Source: Eurosta solidaginis
Lineage: Eukaryota; Arthropoda; Insecta; Diptera; Tephritidae
Assembly: GCF_040869045.1 (NCBI RefSeq)
Contig: NC_090324.1
Span: 189,780,028 to 189,844,027 of the forward strand
Direction of reading: 5' to 3'
DNA: 64,000 bases
Positions 34,869-45,577 of this stretch are shown piece after piece (the first letter of the stretch is position 1; each line of letters starts with the position of its first letter). The notes below the pieces were generated by a model that was not told the DNA's origin, ran no database searches, and saw only the letters and a program-made list of their open reading frames with translations. Both the position numbers and the translations under genes were made by a program.

Positions 34869-35789
34869 CGGTACGCAACATCACAGTCCGCCAAGGATCA
34901 CCGACCATGAAGAAGAGAAAAAAAATAAAAACTTATAGCTAATTATATCTAACTTAACATAACGCCGGCCAGTCCGCCGGCTTGGCGACCCGCAAGATGG
35001 TTTGCGCAGTGTGCGAGCTTGGTTGCTGATACCTCGGTCATTCGACACTTTTCCCGTTATGATTCAAGGCCTAAGCCAGGTTTGCCTAGAGCTAGGGATT
35101 GCGAAAAGAAGTAAGAAGATATACGTGTTCATATTTCTTGCCGTTTATTACAAATTCATTGGAAATTCTATGCTTGTGAATTTTTTATGAAGAAAATTCA
35201 ATAAAAAAATAACTTATTGTAATGATACAAGATTTTAAACGCACACCTCCATTGTGAATTCATACAAGTGGCGAATTTTTTATAAAACGTTCACAATAGT
35301 GAACAGCTTCGATCACCTGTTCAATCGCTGTTCGATTACTTAAATCATTAGCTTAACAGTGGTTTTCAACCATCTTTGTAGACGACTGGGATATTGTTTC
35401 ATTTACCTATTTCAAAAAATGCCGGCATGGCGGATTGCTCAAACTTAATCTATAAAGTTGATTTTTGGAATGAATATTAGTATGTAGTTTGATTTTCTGT
35501 ATACACATTTAAAGGAAAAGCTGATTTGTAGCACAAAAGTGCAATTTGTGGCACTTCAATTTAATAACGGCTAGTGAAACAAAACCTTTCTTCCATTCTC
35601 TGGCCATTCACGACAACCGTTCTCCGTTTATTATTTGACAGGTACGTATGGCAATGGAGGACAAGAAAGATTTTTCGTTGGTATGAATTCACAATGCACA
35701 TCCTTTGCAACCGTGTACAAAAAAAATTCAATAAAGATAAAAAAATGTAAAAAATGCATGGGTTTCGGTCGTTACCGGACATTTTTATG
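34869..35789. other. BEL 3' end and unassigned DNA
   Basis: The first part is probably BEL 3' UTR, with a GC-rich palindromic stretch (GCCGGCCAGTCCGCCGGC, about 34,964). From about 35,120 the DNA is AT-rich, with a small hairpin GTTCACAATAGTGAAC near 35,290 and AATAAAGATAAAAAA near 35,732. No gene recognised. Confidence 0.45.
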
Positions 35790-37208
35790 TTAGGCCTTGG
35801 TTGTGCCCGAGAGTACCCAACCGAAGATGGTACTCTGAGCTAGCAAAGGGCCAAACGTGGTGGGCAGAATCCCTGGTAGCATTATGTCCGCATATACGTC
35901 TGTCCCTAGCACGAGGCGGATAGGGGCGGATGAATAAAATTGCGGATCCGCCAGACGGAGATGTGCATACGGGGATGCGATGGCGCTGTCGACGCTGGTC
36001 GTGGGGGCCATTCGCCGAAAATTGGACACGACCGCCGCATGGGTTGCAATCCGTTTGTTTTGACCTTGTCTTCCTCGTATGCGTAGTAGGCATCCTGCTT
36101 GCCCGCCAATGGTGCTGGTAGGGAGTTGGAGCTCCTGGGCGAGCTCATCCGCAATCACTGTGGTGGGGGAGCATCCATCGATTAAGGCGCGAACGAGGTG
36201 TAGCCGCCCCCCTGCTTCTATTTTCACGACCGCGGTGGGGGTGATCGCTACCGTCGGTATCATGGTGGTGGTGGCAGCGGAGTGCGGGGCGAGGAGCCCT
36301 GCCCGGAAGGTGGACGCTGTGGAGAGCTGCAACGATCTGTATCGTTGGCTGCGGTCTTGTGTCTGATGATGGGTGTGGTGTCGTTGTTGCAGGCGAAGAG
36401 GCCTTGTCTCCGCTCTGCGGTCGCACGGTTGTTGTCTTCGTTGAGGTTCCTTGGTTTGCCGGCGAAGAGACCGAGTCTCCGCTCGGTCGTCACGAATATG
36501 GCGCTGGACTGTCGATGTGTTGTGCTGGAGCCGCTTCCTTTCATGCTGCAAAAGCGGTCGAAACGATTTGGCTGCTGGTGTTATGTTCGGGCGAAGAGAC
36601 CGAGTCTCCGCTCCGGTTCGGTGGATTCGAGCTGGACGAAGAGGCCCAGTCTCCGTTCCAGCATCTGACGCATATAACGATATGGAGTCGTCAATCCGCT
36701 CACGGGGTGATTCCAGCTCCTCCTCAACTTGTACACTCCATGGCTTGGAGCGGGCTTCGTGGAGTAGCTGTTCCTCTTCATTAATCGAGGAGATGTGAAG
36801 CATCGTGTGATGTTTTTCGCCGCATTTTTTACATCGGCCTTGGCTTGGGCACGCGTTAGAGCGGTGGTCCAGAGCCAAGCAATTTCCACAGCAGCTCCCG
36901 CGGATCGCTAAGTAAAGACGCTCCTCGGGTTTTTTGGCCCGAAAGATGGGGCACAGGCGTATGGGATGTTGCTTAAAACAAGCGCGGCATTCTGACGTAT
37001 AACGCATGACGTTTTTGGCAGCGTTTCGTTGCATAGCGGCAAAACGACCCATTTTCCTGAAAGGAGTGAAATATGTTTCAATGGGTCGGGTCATTGTCAA
37101 AGTGCAGGGGCGAGTGGTCCCTAGTTGTATTATTGGGGATTTGGGAAATTTTATTAGCGCGCGCATAAGGGGAAACATCTGTCGCTGCATAAAAAAAAAA
37201 ATATTCAT
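35790..37208 (-). CDS. Second BEL/Pao-like Gag-protease ORF (472 codons) with internal repeats
   Basis: An open frame with a zinc-knuckle block (CRACFKQHPIRLC, CCGNCLALDHRSNAC, CKKCGEKHHTMLH), an Arg-rich middle with five or so repeats of an AETRSLR-type heptad, and a BEL-type protease: RALIDGCSPTTVIA in place of the usual D-S-G, then RLVLGTDVYADIMLPG and LAQSTIFGWVLSG. It shares little sequence with the protease at 47,300-47,900, so it is another family. RT and the gag N-terminal domain are missing. The initiator (MNIFFFMQRQ) is uncertain. It lies inside the BEL element, on the same strand. Confidence 0.7.
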   Translation of the reverse strand: MNIFFFMQRQMFPLMRALIKFPKSPIIQLGTTRPCTLTMTRPIETYFTPFRKMGRFAAMQRNAAKNVMRYTSECRACFKQHPIRLCPIFRAKKPEERLYLAIRGSCCGNCLALDHRSNACPSQGRCKKCGEKHHTMLHISSINEEEQLLHEARSKPWSVQVEEELESPRERIDDSISLYASDAGTETGPLRPARIHRTGAETRSLRPNITPAAKSFRPLLQHERKRLQHNTSTVQRHIRDDRAETRSLRRQTKEPQRRQQPCDRRAETRPLRLQQRHHTHHQTQDRSQRYRSLQLSTASTFRAGLLAPHSAATTTMIPTVAITPTAVVKIEAGGRLHLVRALIDGCSPTTVIADELAQELQLPTSTIGGQAGCLLRIRGRQGQNKRIATHAAVVSNFRRMAPTTSVDSAIASPYAHLRLADPQFYSSAPIRLVLGTDVYADIMLPGILPTTFGPLLAQSTIFGWVLSGTTKA

Positions 37209-38694
37209 ATGTGGCGTGCATTATGTGCATGGCCTCTTTCCCCGCACGTTATGTGCCTGGGTCTTTAGTGCCTTATTTTGTTTATTCTGTGTCACCCGGC
37301 AGCGTTTTAGTTGGCCACGGGCACACTAGTGCTGCAGAAAATGAGCATTTACGATTTTCGGTTCACACATTCTGGTGCCGAACCGGGTAGAAAGTGTACA
37401 GCGTGGGTTCTTTTGAGTCGCTGTTATTTGTGTTGTTGGTGTTAAAACCCAACAACTTCCCTGCCCGCCACAAAAAAATGTTTGGACAGCAAAATTGTAT
37501 GCGATGTAAAGAAAAAATAAAAAAAATGTTCGTTTTGGATGAGGAGAATCATTTGTAGGATGTATCATTTTCCTCTTTTTGTATTACCTTTCGGTTATTT
37601 ATGAGAGTTGTTTATTCAACCTTTCCCCAAGTACGCTTCTAGTCCTGTTTAATTGATGGCCTTTAGCAGATGGCACGGTTCCCGAAGGGTGTTTGGCTCC
37701 GGTACCGATTTTTCGGAAACGGGTTCTTCGGTACCCGTTTGCATCATTTTATGCATCCCTAATATAATGTACATTTAAAACTCGGCATATATATGTACAT
37801 ACGTTGGTATAAGTATATGGGCAGTCAGTGCACGTACTTTACCGCATTGGTAGTTTGACCTACCTTTTTGACCCATTTTTCATTTTCTACTACTTCTGCT
37901 ACCAACACTTAGATTCTACCAATATTTCAGTATTTTCGCACTGAAAACGCATACTGCGATAATTTTAAAGTATTGAATTGCAGAGCCCACCCAACTAACA
38001 TTAGGAGGCGATACTGACCAAATTAGTAAATTTTGAAAAAAGAACTTAAACAGGAAATAAATTTTTGAGTAGAGAAATATAATGACTGAGTACGCGAATA
38101 TTTTCTGCGCTATTTTTCTCAGTTTTTTTTTCTTTTTTTTGAATAATTTGAACGACAATAGGAAGTTTTACGTAAACGATAACATGCTGAAATTGGTTAT
38201 TTTTCGGCAGTAATTTTGGTACCTTGGAAAATTGTTGTTGTGATAAGACGTTTTGGTGCATGTTTGTCAGTATTTCACACTCACGATACAGGAAACAAGT
38301 GAGTATCGTATAGGCATAAGCTATGTACATAGGTATATACAAATGTGCATGTAATTTTGTCTTGTTTACGTGTTTTAAAGGTGTCATTTCCTTGAAAATG
38401 TGCGACATTTGTTTTACAATACCTTATTAATTGTTTGTACACATCTGAACTGTAGCTGGTGTTTTCTTGGTAAAACCTACCAACTACTAACATTTTCATT
38501 TTTCCGTCTACTACCATTCTCCTTTTAGCATTCCGCTCACTGGTACCAGCATACCAACGGCAAAGACAAAAAAAAAACGCACATTCATACATACCCGTGT
38601 ATAGAATGTAAAATTCCTAGGAATTGAAACAACGGGAAGTGTATCAAGTGATTTTCCGTTCGTTCATTTCATTTTTTACTACGGCGTGCACAAG
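37209..38694. other. Unassigned DNA
   Basis: Short poorly supported ORFs only. Near 37,660-37,760 there are GGTACC/CGGTACCC-type motifs repeated. The region near 37,370-37,390 (TGGTGCCGAACCGGG) resembles a tRNA-primed site but no LTR boundary is visible. Otherwise AT-rich. Confidence 0.3.
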
Positions 38695-38901
38695 ATGGTC
38701 AATGAAGGAGAATCAATTTGTAGTGCGTCAACGGTTATTTTAAGCAGAGAAAATAGTATAAATTTAGCTACGAATAGATCCACATTGGCCATATCACAAG
38801 ATACGAATGAAAAGGGTTCTATCCCCAATGGCTCAGAACAGCAGGACAAGGACTACGAAATTACCTACAATACAAAAAAGAAAACCAACCTGATTCGTTG
38901 A
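38695..38901 (+). CDS. Hypothetical short ORF (69 aa)
   Basis: ATG in a good context (CACAAGATGG), product starting MVNEGESICSAST, Ser/Asn/Thr-rich, no recognised domain. It may be a first exon, a trapped host fragment or chance. Confidence 0.2.
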   Translation: MVNEGESICSASTVILSRENSINLATNRSTLAISQDTNEKGSIPNGSEQQDKDYEITYNTKKKTNLIR

Positions 38902-40308
38902 AGGAATGTATCTCTTGAGATTCAAAGTTTCTTATCATAAGCAATTATTCTCTACATTCGAATAAGCACGTGTTGGGGAAAATTCGTATCATCATCTTCA
39001 TCTACGTAAGTTCTTTTTATTCAACACCATCATACAAAAAACAATACGTCTAGTCAAATGATAGATCTTAATTCATACACTAAATAGTTCATTTGAAAAG
39101 ACTGATTAATTTAGCATGTAAAGGATTAGTGAAGTAGTTATTCTCCATGTCCAAAAGTGTAGTTTTCACTTCTAATTCCAGCAGCTAGCACACGTTAAAA
39201 GTTTGCTGGCGTCTTTTATATTTGCGAACTCGTTATTTTGTTAAAATGGTTTTCATTTATTAAGCTTTAGCGATATAAGCACCGCAATCCGCATGAATTC
39301 ATGGCCAAAAATTAAATAAGGTACAATGCATATTGAAGGAGCTCGGCCTAAATCTCCACGGCGATATATTGCGCTTAATTATTATGCTATGGGTGTAGTT
39401 GTAAGACGTCGCGGTTGTATAGTGATTATATTGACAGAAGTTATTTAAACCAATTCACTCTTAATAATGTGAATTACGAATCGTATTTGTATTTTATAGA
39501 GTTCAATGAAAAATATGCTCTTCCGAAGGAACAGGATACTTATCATATAACAGTAGGTACCTCTAACTAATACAAACCCATACAAAAATTTGATAACCAT
39601 ACATACTTCTTTAACAATCATTACAATTAAGCATATTCCAAATTTCACTAAATGGTAAATTCTTTTGATTTCTGAGAACCTATTTCGACACTTAAAAGCA
39701 AAATTCCCACAAATCTTTTTAGTTCCTCGATGCTAAGGACATGATTATGTCTGTTATATCATTGTTAGGGCATCGATGTCAAAAATTGTCTCAAACAAAT
39801 CCGTAGGGGTACGATCATTTATTGTGTTTACAACGTTATCGACTACTTTTTGAACTGCATCAGTGGAGTGATATTTGGGGTTTTCTGGGAATTCATAATT
39901 GAAGATGGTCAGATCGCTCAGCGAGAAATGTGTTCTGAGAGGTCTTAGCTATCCATGATTTATTTGATATTATAAGCTCTATGCATGATATAGTTAATAA
40001 AAACTAAAAGTAATTATAACAGAAAAATGAACCCTGAGCCAATCTGCTCTGATTTTAAAAAGTTCGTGAATGAACCTGCGAAATTTCACTTAGGTGTATG
40101 TATTTCAGAGCATTAATGACTATTAATTGGCAGAGATTTGAAATATTTCGATTAAAGTATTTATTATATTGAAATTTGATTCAAAGCTCTCAAGTAGTTT
40201 TTAAAAGAAAATGTGCCACACTCTCCATATGTCGTATGAATTTAGGTATATGTAATAAGAGTGACGCTTATAAATGAACTAAATGAAAGCAAAGCGGCAA
40301 CATTAGGT
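38902..40308. other. AT-rich DNA downstream of the scribbler-like sequence
   Basis: No coding sequence supported. It may be 3' UTR or flanking DNA of the scribbler-like sequence (minus strand), but there is no poly(A) tract (T run on the plus strand) just below 40,309 to mark the end of a retrocopy. Confidence 0.3.
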
Positions 40309-42493
40309 TCAGCTAACAGCAACCGATTGTCCACCACTATTACCACTTGTCGGTGATTTCAATGCTCGTTCACTCAACTCGTGTATTTTGTGAGTTGTAT
40401 AATACTGACTAGCAGCGTGATGAAGTGCATCTAATGCCTTTGTCCCGGTATTTCGTGATAAATCTTCTGGTGCATGATATCTTGGCATTTGCAAATGATA
40501 AGGTGCAGTATTGTATGGCCCAGCAGCGGACATTAATACATTACGGTACATTGGATGATTTGGATCGAAACTAAACGGTGCTGGAGCAATATATGAAGGA
40601 TGAAGAAAGTATTGGGATGTGGGTGGAGGTGGTGGACCTTGAGTTTCCATTGTTGGTTTTTGTCCTTCTTGTTTAATTTTTATTTCCTCTTCTTGTTTTT
40701 GCTTAGAAATATCTTTAGTTAAATTAGTCGCTTTACCACTGTTAGTATTTACATTTGTATTAGGGGGACAAGATTGAGATTTGGATTTTTGAGACTGTTG
40801 ATGTTGCATTAAATGCGATGATTGCATAGCTCCCTGCTGAGACTGTGGAGATGGAAGTGCTACAGGCGGTTGAACCAATGCGGAAGGCAATAAGCCCTTA
40901 TTATTAGAAGATTGCTGATCCGAAGATGGAGGGGGTACCAAATATTGTTGATGTTGGTAAAACTGGTACATTCCATATCCACCTAATGGTGCAATATTTT
41001 GCGCTCCACTCGCAATACTGGCAGCTCCAAGATCTGAAGTTTTTTTTGTTTGAATATCGATTAGTTTGGGTTGTGATTTATCTAATATATCTTGTTCTAC
41101 TACAGGAGTTGAGTCATCTGAAATATCACTATATGCAGGGCTCTGAACATTATCTCTTGTTACAACGCCATCATGTTCCCCTAGTCCGGCGATTTTCTAC
41201 CTTTTTTCTGTTTTACTACTGAACAGCCGGCTGAGTTTTTCGTTGATAAGGAAACACCTGGTACGTTTTGTCCAGTTGGGGCCGTTGAACTGGTATAAGT
41301 ACTTATAGACGGTTGATGTGAAAGTTGTAAATTTTCCGGATGGGTCCTTAGCTGTGCTGCTGACCGTTGTGGGCTTTGTTCAGCAAGAGCATTAACTTGA
41401 GATGAACTTTGTGATGCCTGTTGCTGAAGAGATAATATTGACGGTGGTGCACCAGAGTTTGGTGTATCGTTTTGGGGACCAAATCGCAATACTCCAGGTT
41501 TCGCTCCACCTGATGATGTTTGGGATTGTTCGGTAATCAATATAGGTAAATTTAGTGCATTTGGTATACCAAGATTTTGCTGTTGCGATAAAACTTGATT
41601 CGATATTCCAGCAGTTATGCTACCGCCAACAACTGGATGCTGTTGTTGCGATTGAGTCATAACTGTTGGTAACGACACCGATAGTATTCCACCAACTGTC
41701 CCACTTATCGTGCTTGTGACAACTGTTGTCACCATGGTAGGCGAGTTCTGAGTTGAAGATGAAAAAGTTGAGGTGCCCGACACCACTGTTGACGTAGCGG
41801 TTATGGTTTCGGAAACCACAGCAGCATCATGAGTTGCATTTTGATTTATTGCTTGTGATGGTGTTTGAATATTATCAGCCGACTGGGATGAAGTTTCAGA
41901 AGTGGAAGTCGGTATTGCTGAAGTATTATTGGGTGAGGTTGTTGCTGATGCAACCGTCAATTCACCAATAGACAATGTTGGACCTTCGACAGGGGTTGGT
42001 GTTACTGCCCTAGTATTTTGAGCTGGCGGAGCCGGTAAGCATGATGGTGTAGGTGGCTCATCTGGTAATTGTAAGGAATCTTCGTCCATAGAAAAAGCAC
42101 TACCATGTGCGTGAGACTGATGGTATCGAAGTCCGTTAGCATGCTTATATTTTTTGCTGCAATCTTGTTCAGGACACTCCAGTAGTACCGGCGATATGGC
42201 GCACGGTGAGGCAGTCTTACATTTTTTCGTGCTTATTTGTACATTAAGACCCGTCACTGGATTAACGAGACTTTGAGGATGTGTAGTTAAACCACCCACA
42301 CTTGCAGATATCGGAATGCCACTCGCATTCGCTAAGCTTGTAGTACACTCGGAATCGCCATTAATAGGTGACGGTGATTCATCTTTTGACTTTCTTTTTT
42401 CAGAACGTGGAGGTAAAATGCTGTTGGTGATGTACTAGGGGTAGCTCCACCACCATTTCCCGATGACGAACTACTTGTTATTGTTGTTGTTGG
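40309..42493 (-). pseudogene. sbb: scribbler/brakeless (ZNF608/609-like) fragment, intronless and frameshifted
   Basis: The 42299-41181 and 40971-40309 ORFs plus the DNA between and above encode a zinc finger of ZNF608/609 type ([20 protein letters not shown]), Ser/Thr/Gln-rich low-complexity regions, SPAYSDISDDS, FDPNHPMYRN, PRYHAPEDLS, TKALDALHHAASQYY and a TGA stop at 40,309-40,311. Scribbler is a nuclear transcriptional cofactor in flies. One-base frame changes occur near 41,190 (after KKGRKSPD) and near 42,424. The N-terminal half is missing and no introns are seen over 2.2 kb. Same strand as the surrounding BEL. It could be a retrocopy, transduced cDNA or one large captured exon. Confidence 0.8.
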
Positions 42494-42494
42494 G

Positions 42495-42749
42495 GTGCTT
42501 GATGTTTATACGCCCAAGTTTCACGAATTACTGGTGAATTGGGTAAAGACTATAAGATTGGCTGGTGTTTTAGAACGCGAAGTTAGTTTGACACACGATT
42601 TGTTGCCGCTGCAAGGCTTTCTAGAGCTTCTGGAGTGTGCTTCAAGTGGGACCAACCAGATCGACGAGATGATACGATTTGTCAAAGAAGACAAAGATCA
42701 ATTCAAACAATCTCCTCAAGCTAAAGAGTCGTCCATTTTGACGGTATAG
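42495..42749 (+). CDS. Unidentified ORF abutting the scribbler-like sequence
   Basis: An 84-codon plus-strand ORF (VYTPKFHELLVNWVKTIRLA; LLPLQGFLELLECASSGTNQ; stop 42,747-42,749), amphipathic and helix-rich, not low-complexity, so probably real coding sequence. No ATG at its beginning (GTG in frame), so it looks like the terminal exon or 3' end of a larger gene. AATAAATAAG near 42,763 could be its polyadenylation signal. Family not recognised. Confidence 0.4.
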   Translation: MLDVYTPKFHELLVNWVKTIRLAGVLEREVSLTHDLLPLQGFLELLECASSGTNQIDEMIRFVKEDKDQFKQSPQAKESSILTV

Positions 42750-43330
42750 CATATTAAGGCAATGAATAAATAAGACTCTTGTATGCTAATGTAATTTAGA
42801 AAAAAAAGTTCGTCTGGTTTGGAGAAGCTTTCGAAACAATTTCTGCCAGGAATTTGTATACAACGAAAATTTCCGGAATAATAGAGACGACCTTTTTTAA
42901 TTTTTTAAGAAAAATTTATATGAATAGATAGTATGTATTTTATAAAAAAAAAAACTTTCGAGACAGGGGGTTTTGAACTGGCATCAGAAATCAAATGGTA
43001 CTTCACAATGGGGTGGTTATATTCTTATCCCGAAGTCTTCGAGTGCTGTCATAGTGTCATTAAATTAAATGTATATGCATCCTTTTAAAGAATGAATACT
43101 TTATCGGTACGGGTAAAAAAAAATCCGTTAACCCGTTGGTGCCAGTGTATCATTTTGAACACGTTCTCAACACCTTGCATGTGTTTTCGAAAAGAGGCAC
43201 GTATTTGGTTAGGTGCAACCTCTATGGGTAGTTGGATTTTGATTTGATTGTATTTATAGTTAAGAAGGAAACGGTTGGTTTCCATTTTAACTATTTTTTA
43301 ATAGCTATTTCAAACATACATGTTGTTGGT
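42750..43330. other. Unassigned AT-rich DNA
   Basis: Between the unidentified ORF and the hairpin array. A tract near 42,943-42,955 is A-rich. No gene recognised. Confidence 0.35.
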
Positions 43331-43764
43331 CTCGCGCCTTTGGCCGAGTGTGTAGGTGTTCTGGCAGGATTGCCACGTGAGTCTTGCGATGGGCCTCGTT
43401 GCGCGCCAACGAGTGCAGCTGTTTTCTGTGGTAGATCTGTTCGTTCTTCTGCGGTAGGCTCTTCTGTTGTCCTGGTTAAGGGATAACGAGTGAGTTGGGG
43501 TGGTGTCCTCGTTCGGGGGAGCGAGTCGATTGTGGGATGGTCTTTTTGAAAATGGAAAAAAAAAGTTTTGTGGCAGATGTGGGATCTGCGTGAGGGCTTT
43601 TCTGGTAGCCTCGTTATGGGAGAACGAGTGAGTGGGAAAATTTCTGGTGTCCTCGCTCGGGGTGAGCGAGTGAATTTGTGGGATATTTTCGAAAAAACAT
43701 AGAATTTTGTGGCAGATGGGGATCTGCATTAGGGTGGTTGGTTGGCCTCGTTTCGGTGAACGAG
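43331..43764 (-). repeat. Array of seven CTCG...CGAG hairpins in about 140-bp tandem repeats
   Basis: Hairpins start near 43,331, 43,396, 43,471, 43,507, 43,610, 43,652 and 43,747. Stems include CTCGTTG/CAACGAG, CTCGTTC/GAGCGAG, CTCGTTAT/AGAACGAG and CTCGCTC/GAGCGAG, so paired positions change together. The last hairpins lie in about 140-bp repeats that also share TTTTGTGGCAGATG and GGGATCTGC. The array lies 3' of BEL integrase in element orientation, so it would be in the BEL transcript. Confidence 0.75.
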
Positions 43765-43839
43765 CGCTGGGGTTTTGGACATCCCTTCTTCTCGACGGAA
43801 ATCTCCCGTCTTCTGTTCTGTGCCAACCCCGGACGGAAG

Positions 43840-43872
43840 AAAAAAAAAGGGGGGGGGGGGGGGGGGGGGGGG
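43840..43872. repeat. Homopolymer tract A9 G24
   Basis: Nine As followed by 24 Gs, the longest homopolymer in the window. Length is prone to sequencing error. Confidence 0.9.
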
Positions 43873-43930
43873 TTGTGGATTCGCGGTAAAAAGTTCGTTT
43901 TGAAAAGGAGGGCGATGAACGGAGGGATGG

Positions 43931-45577
43931 TTATGAGGAGCTATTGGTCTTCTCGCAGTCCATCTCCTCCGTTGGAAGAAGGATCAGTTTGACCAAAGGT
44001 CGTCTGACTTGACCCTTCTCGGTTATGAGGTCGACTACACGAACCCGGTTGTCTTCGCCGGGGTGTACGTTGACGACTCTGCCTAACCTCCATTCGTTGG
44101 GAGATAAGTTGTCCTCTTTGATGACAACTAGATCTCCCACGTGTATATTTTCTTTGGGATGCTTCCACTTCACTCGCTTTTGATGTTCGGATAGATATTC
44201 CACCTTCCATCGCTTGCAGAAAGTATGATGGAGGGCTTTGAGTTTCTGCCACCGATTTATCATCGAGGCAGCGCTCTCACTAGCATCTGGTTCTGGCGGA
44301 GCCAGTAGGTGGCTGCCCGTTAGGAAATGTCCTGGGGTTAGTGGTTCCAGATCCGTTGGGTCATTCGACCCTGGACTGAGTGGGCGCGAGTTGAGGCACG
44401 CCTCAATCCTGCACAAAATGGTTTGGAACTCCTCCATGGTGTACTTATGGGGAGATGCGATCTTTTTGAAGTGGCTTTTGAAGCTCTTCACTCCCGCCTC
44501 CCACAAGCCGCCCATATGTGGAGCAGCGGCGGGAATAAAATGCCAGCTTAATGCTTGATGGTTGTACTTTGAGACTGTTTTGTCTCGGCTTTCGGCCAGA
44601 AAGGCTTTGAATTCCGATCGTAGAGATCTGGAAGCTCCGACAAAGTTCGTACCATTGTCGGAGTAGATGTTCTTCGGACATCCTCTCCTCGCGATAAAAC
44701 GCGAAAAGGCCGCGAGGAAGCCTGGGGTACTAAGGTCACTAGTGGCTTCTAAGTGGTTGGCCTTAGTGGAAAAACAGACGAAAAGGCATACGTAGCCTTT
44801 TGACAGTCGACATCCCCTACCGCGGTAGCTTTTGATGTCGAAAGGCCCTGCAAAGTCTACCCCGGTATTGGTGAACGTGCGGGTAAAAGTAGTCCGCTCG
44901 CAGGGAAGGGTCCCCATAAGTTGGGACTGTGCCTGCTTTCGGTGAATAATGCAGGTTTTGCAATTGTGGATGATGGCTCTGATCATGGTCTTGACATTCG
45001 GTATCCAGTATTGGGTTCGGATGAGACGGAGCATGAGCTGGTTCTCGCCATGAAGGGAGTCATGATGGGCCATCATAACGGTAAGGCGAGACAGCCTACA
45101 ATTGTAAGGCAAGATGACCGGATGCCGCTCGTTGTATGACATGTCTTTTGAAGCCCCTAGACGCCCTCCTGTTCTGATAATATCATCTTTGTCGATGTAT
45201 GGGTTGAGTGACAGGATTTCACTCTTCCGATCAATAGGTTCCCTATTTTTTAATTTTAAATATTCTGTACCGTAAAATTGTTTCTGGCAGACTCGTATTA
45301 ATGCTTGAGTCGTTGCCTTAATCTCATCGGCTGAGATTATGCACGACTTTTCTTGGAACACTGCTTTAGTTTTAGGATGCGTTTTTTTATAGAATCTCCT
45401 AACATAGGATAGAACCTTCAAAGCCCTGGGTAAATGTGAAAAACGGTCGAGAATATCTCCCTGATCTACCCTTGTCGTGGCATATGTTTGTGCCCTCTTC
45501 TCCTCAACGGACGTTCTCTCTCTTGTGCTGGCCAGTGAGAATTGTCTTCTTGCAGCCAAGAAGGTCCCTGCCACCAC
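43931..45577 (-). CDS. BEL/Pao integrase (548-codon ORF, one frame off gag-pol)
   Basis: BEL-type integrase. Upstream region FSHLPRALKVLSYVRRFYKK, HHCC zinc-binding part (HHDSLHGENQLMLRLIRTQYW then CKTCIIHRK), core D in TGVDFAGPF, D in IYSDNGTNFVG, E in AAAPHMGGLWEAGVKSFK, and a C-terminal part (NIHVGDLVVIKEDNLSPNEW). All key residues are present. It overlaps gag-pol by about 110 bp in another frame; they join at GAGAGAGAA near 45,513-45,523. The true start is not the ORF start. Confidence 0.9.
   Translation of the reverse strand: MVAGTFLAARRQFSLASTRERTSVEEKRAQTYATTRVDQGDILDRFSHLPRALKVLSYVRRFYKKTHPKTKAVFQEKSCIISADEIKATTQALIRVCQKQFYGTEYLKLKNREPIDRKSEILSLNPYIDKDDIIRTGGRLGASKDMSYNERHPVILPYNCRLSRLTVMMAHHDSLHGENQLMLRLIRTQYWIPNVKTMIRAIIHNCKTCIIHRKQAQSQLMGTLPCERTTFTRTFTNTGVDFAGPFDIKSYRGRGCRLSKGYVCLFVCFSTKANHLEATSDLSTPGFLAAFSRFIARRGCPKNIYSDNGTNFVGASRSLRSEFKAFLAESRDKTVSKYNHQALSWHFIPAAAPHMGGLWEAGVKSFKSHFKKIASPHKYTMEEFQTILCRIEACLNSRPLSPGSNDPTDLEPLTPGHFLTGSHLLAPPEPDASESAASMINRWQKLKALHHTFCKRWKVEYLSEHQKRVKWKHPKENIHVGDLVVIKEDNLSPNEWRLGRVVNVHPGEDNRVRVVDLITEKGQVRRPLVKLILLPTEEMDCEKTNSSS

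Noticed and set aside
36079..36798. Plus-strand ORFs opposite the second BEL-type gag
   Set aside because: GC-rich antisense shadows; the minus strand has zinc knuckles and protease motifs.
37370..37395. TGGTGCCGAACCGGG as a retroelement primer site
   Set aside because: No LTR end next to it and no gag downstream on that strand.
42943..42956. A-rich tract as the poly(A) tail of the scribbler-like sequence
   Set aside because: It lies upstream of that sequence in its own orientation, so cannot be its 3' tail.
43310..43729. 139-codon minus-strand ORF over the hairpin array
   Set aside because: Its repeated HSL/HSF residues follow the DNA repeats; other frames are open as well and no domain is seen.
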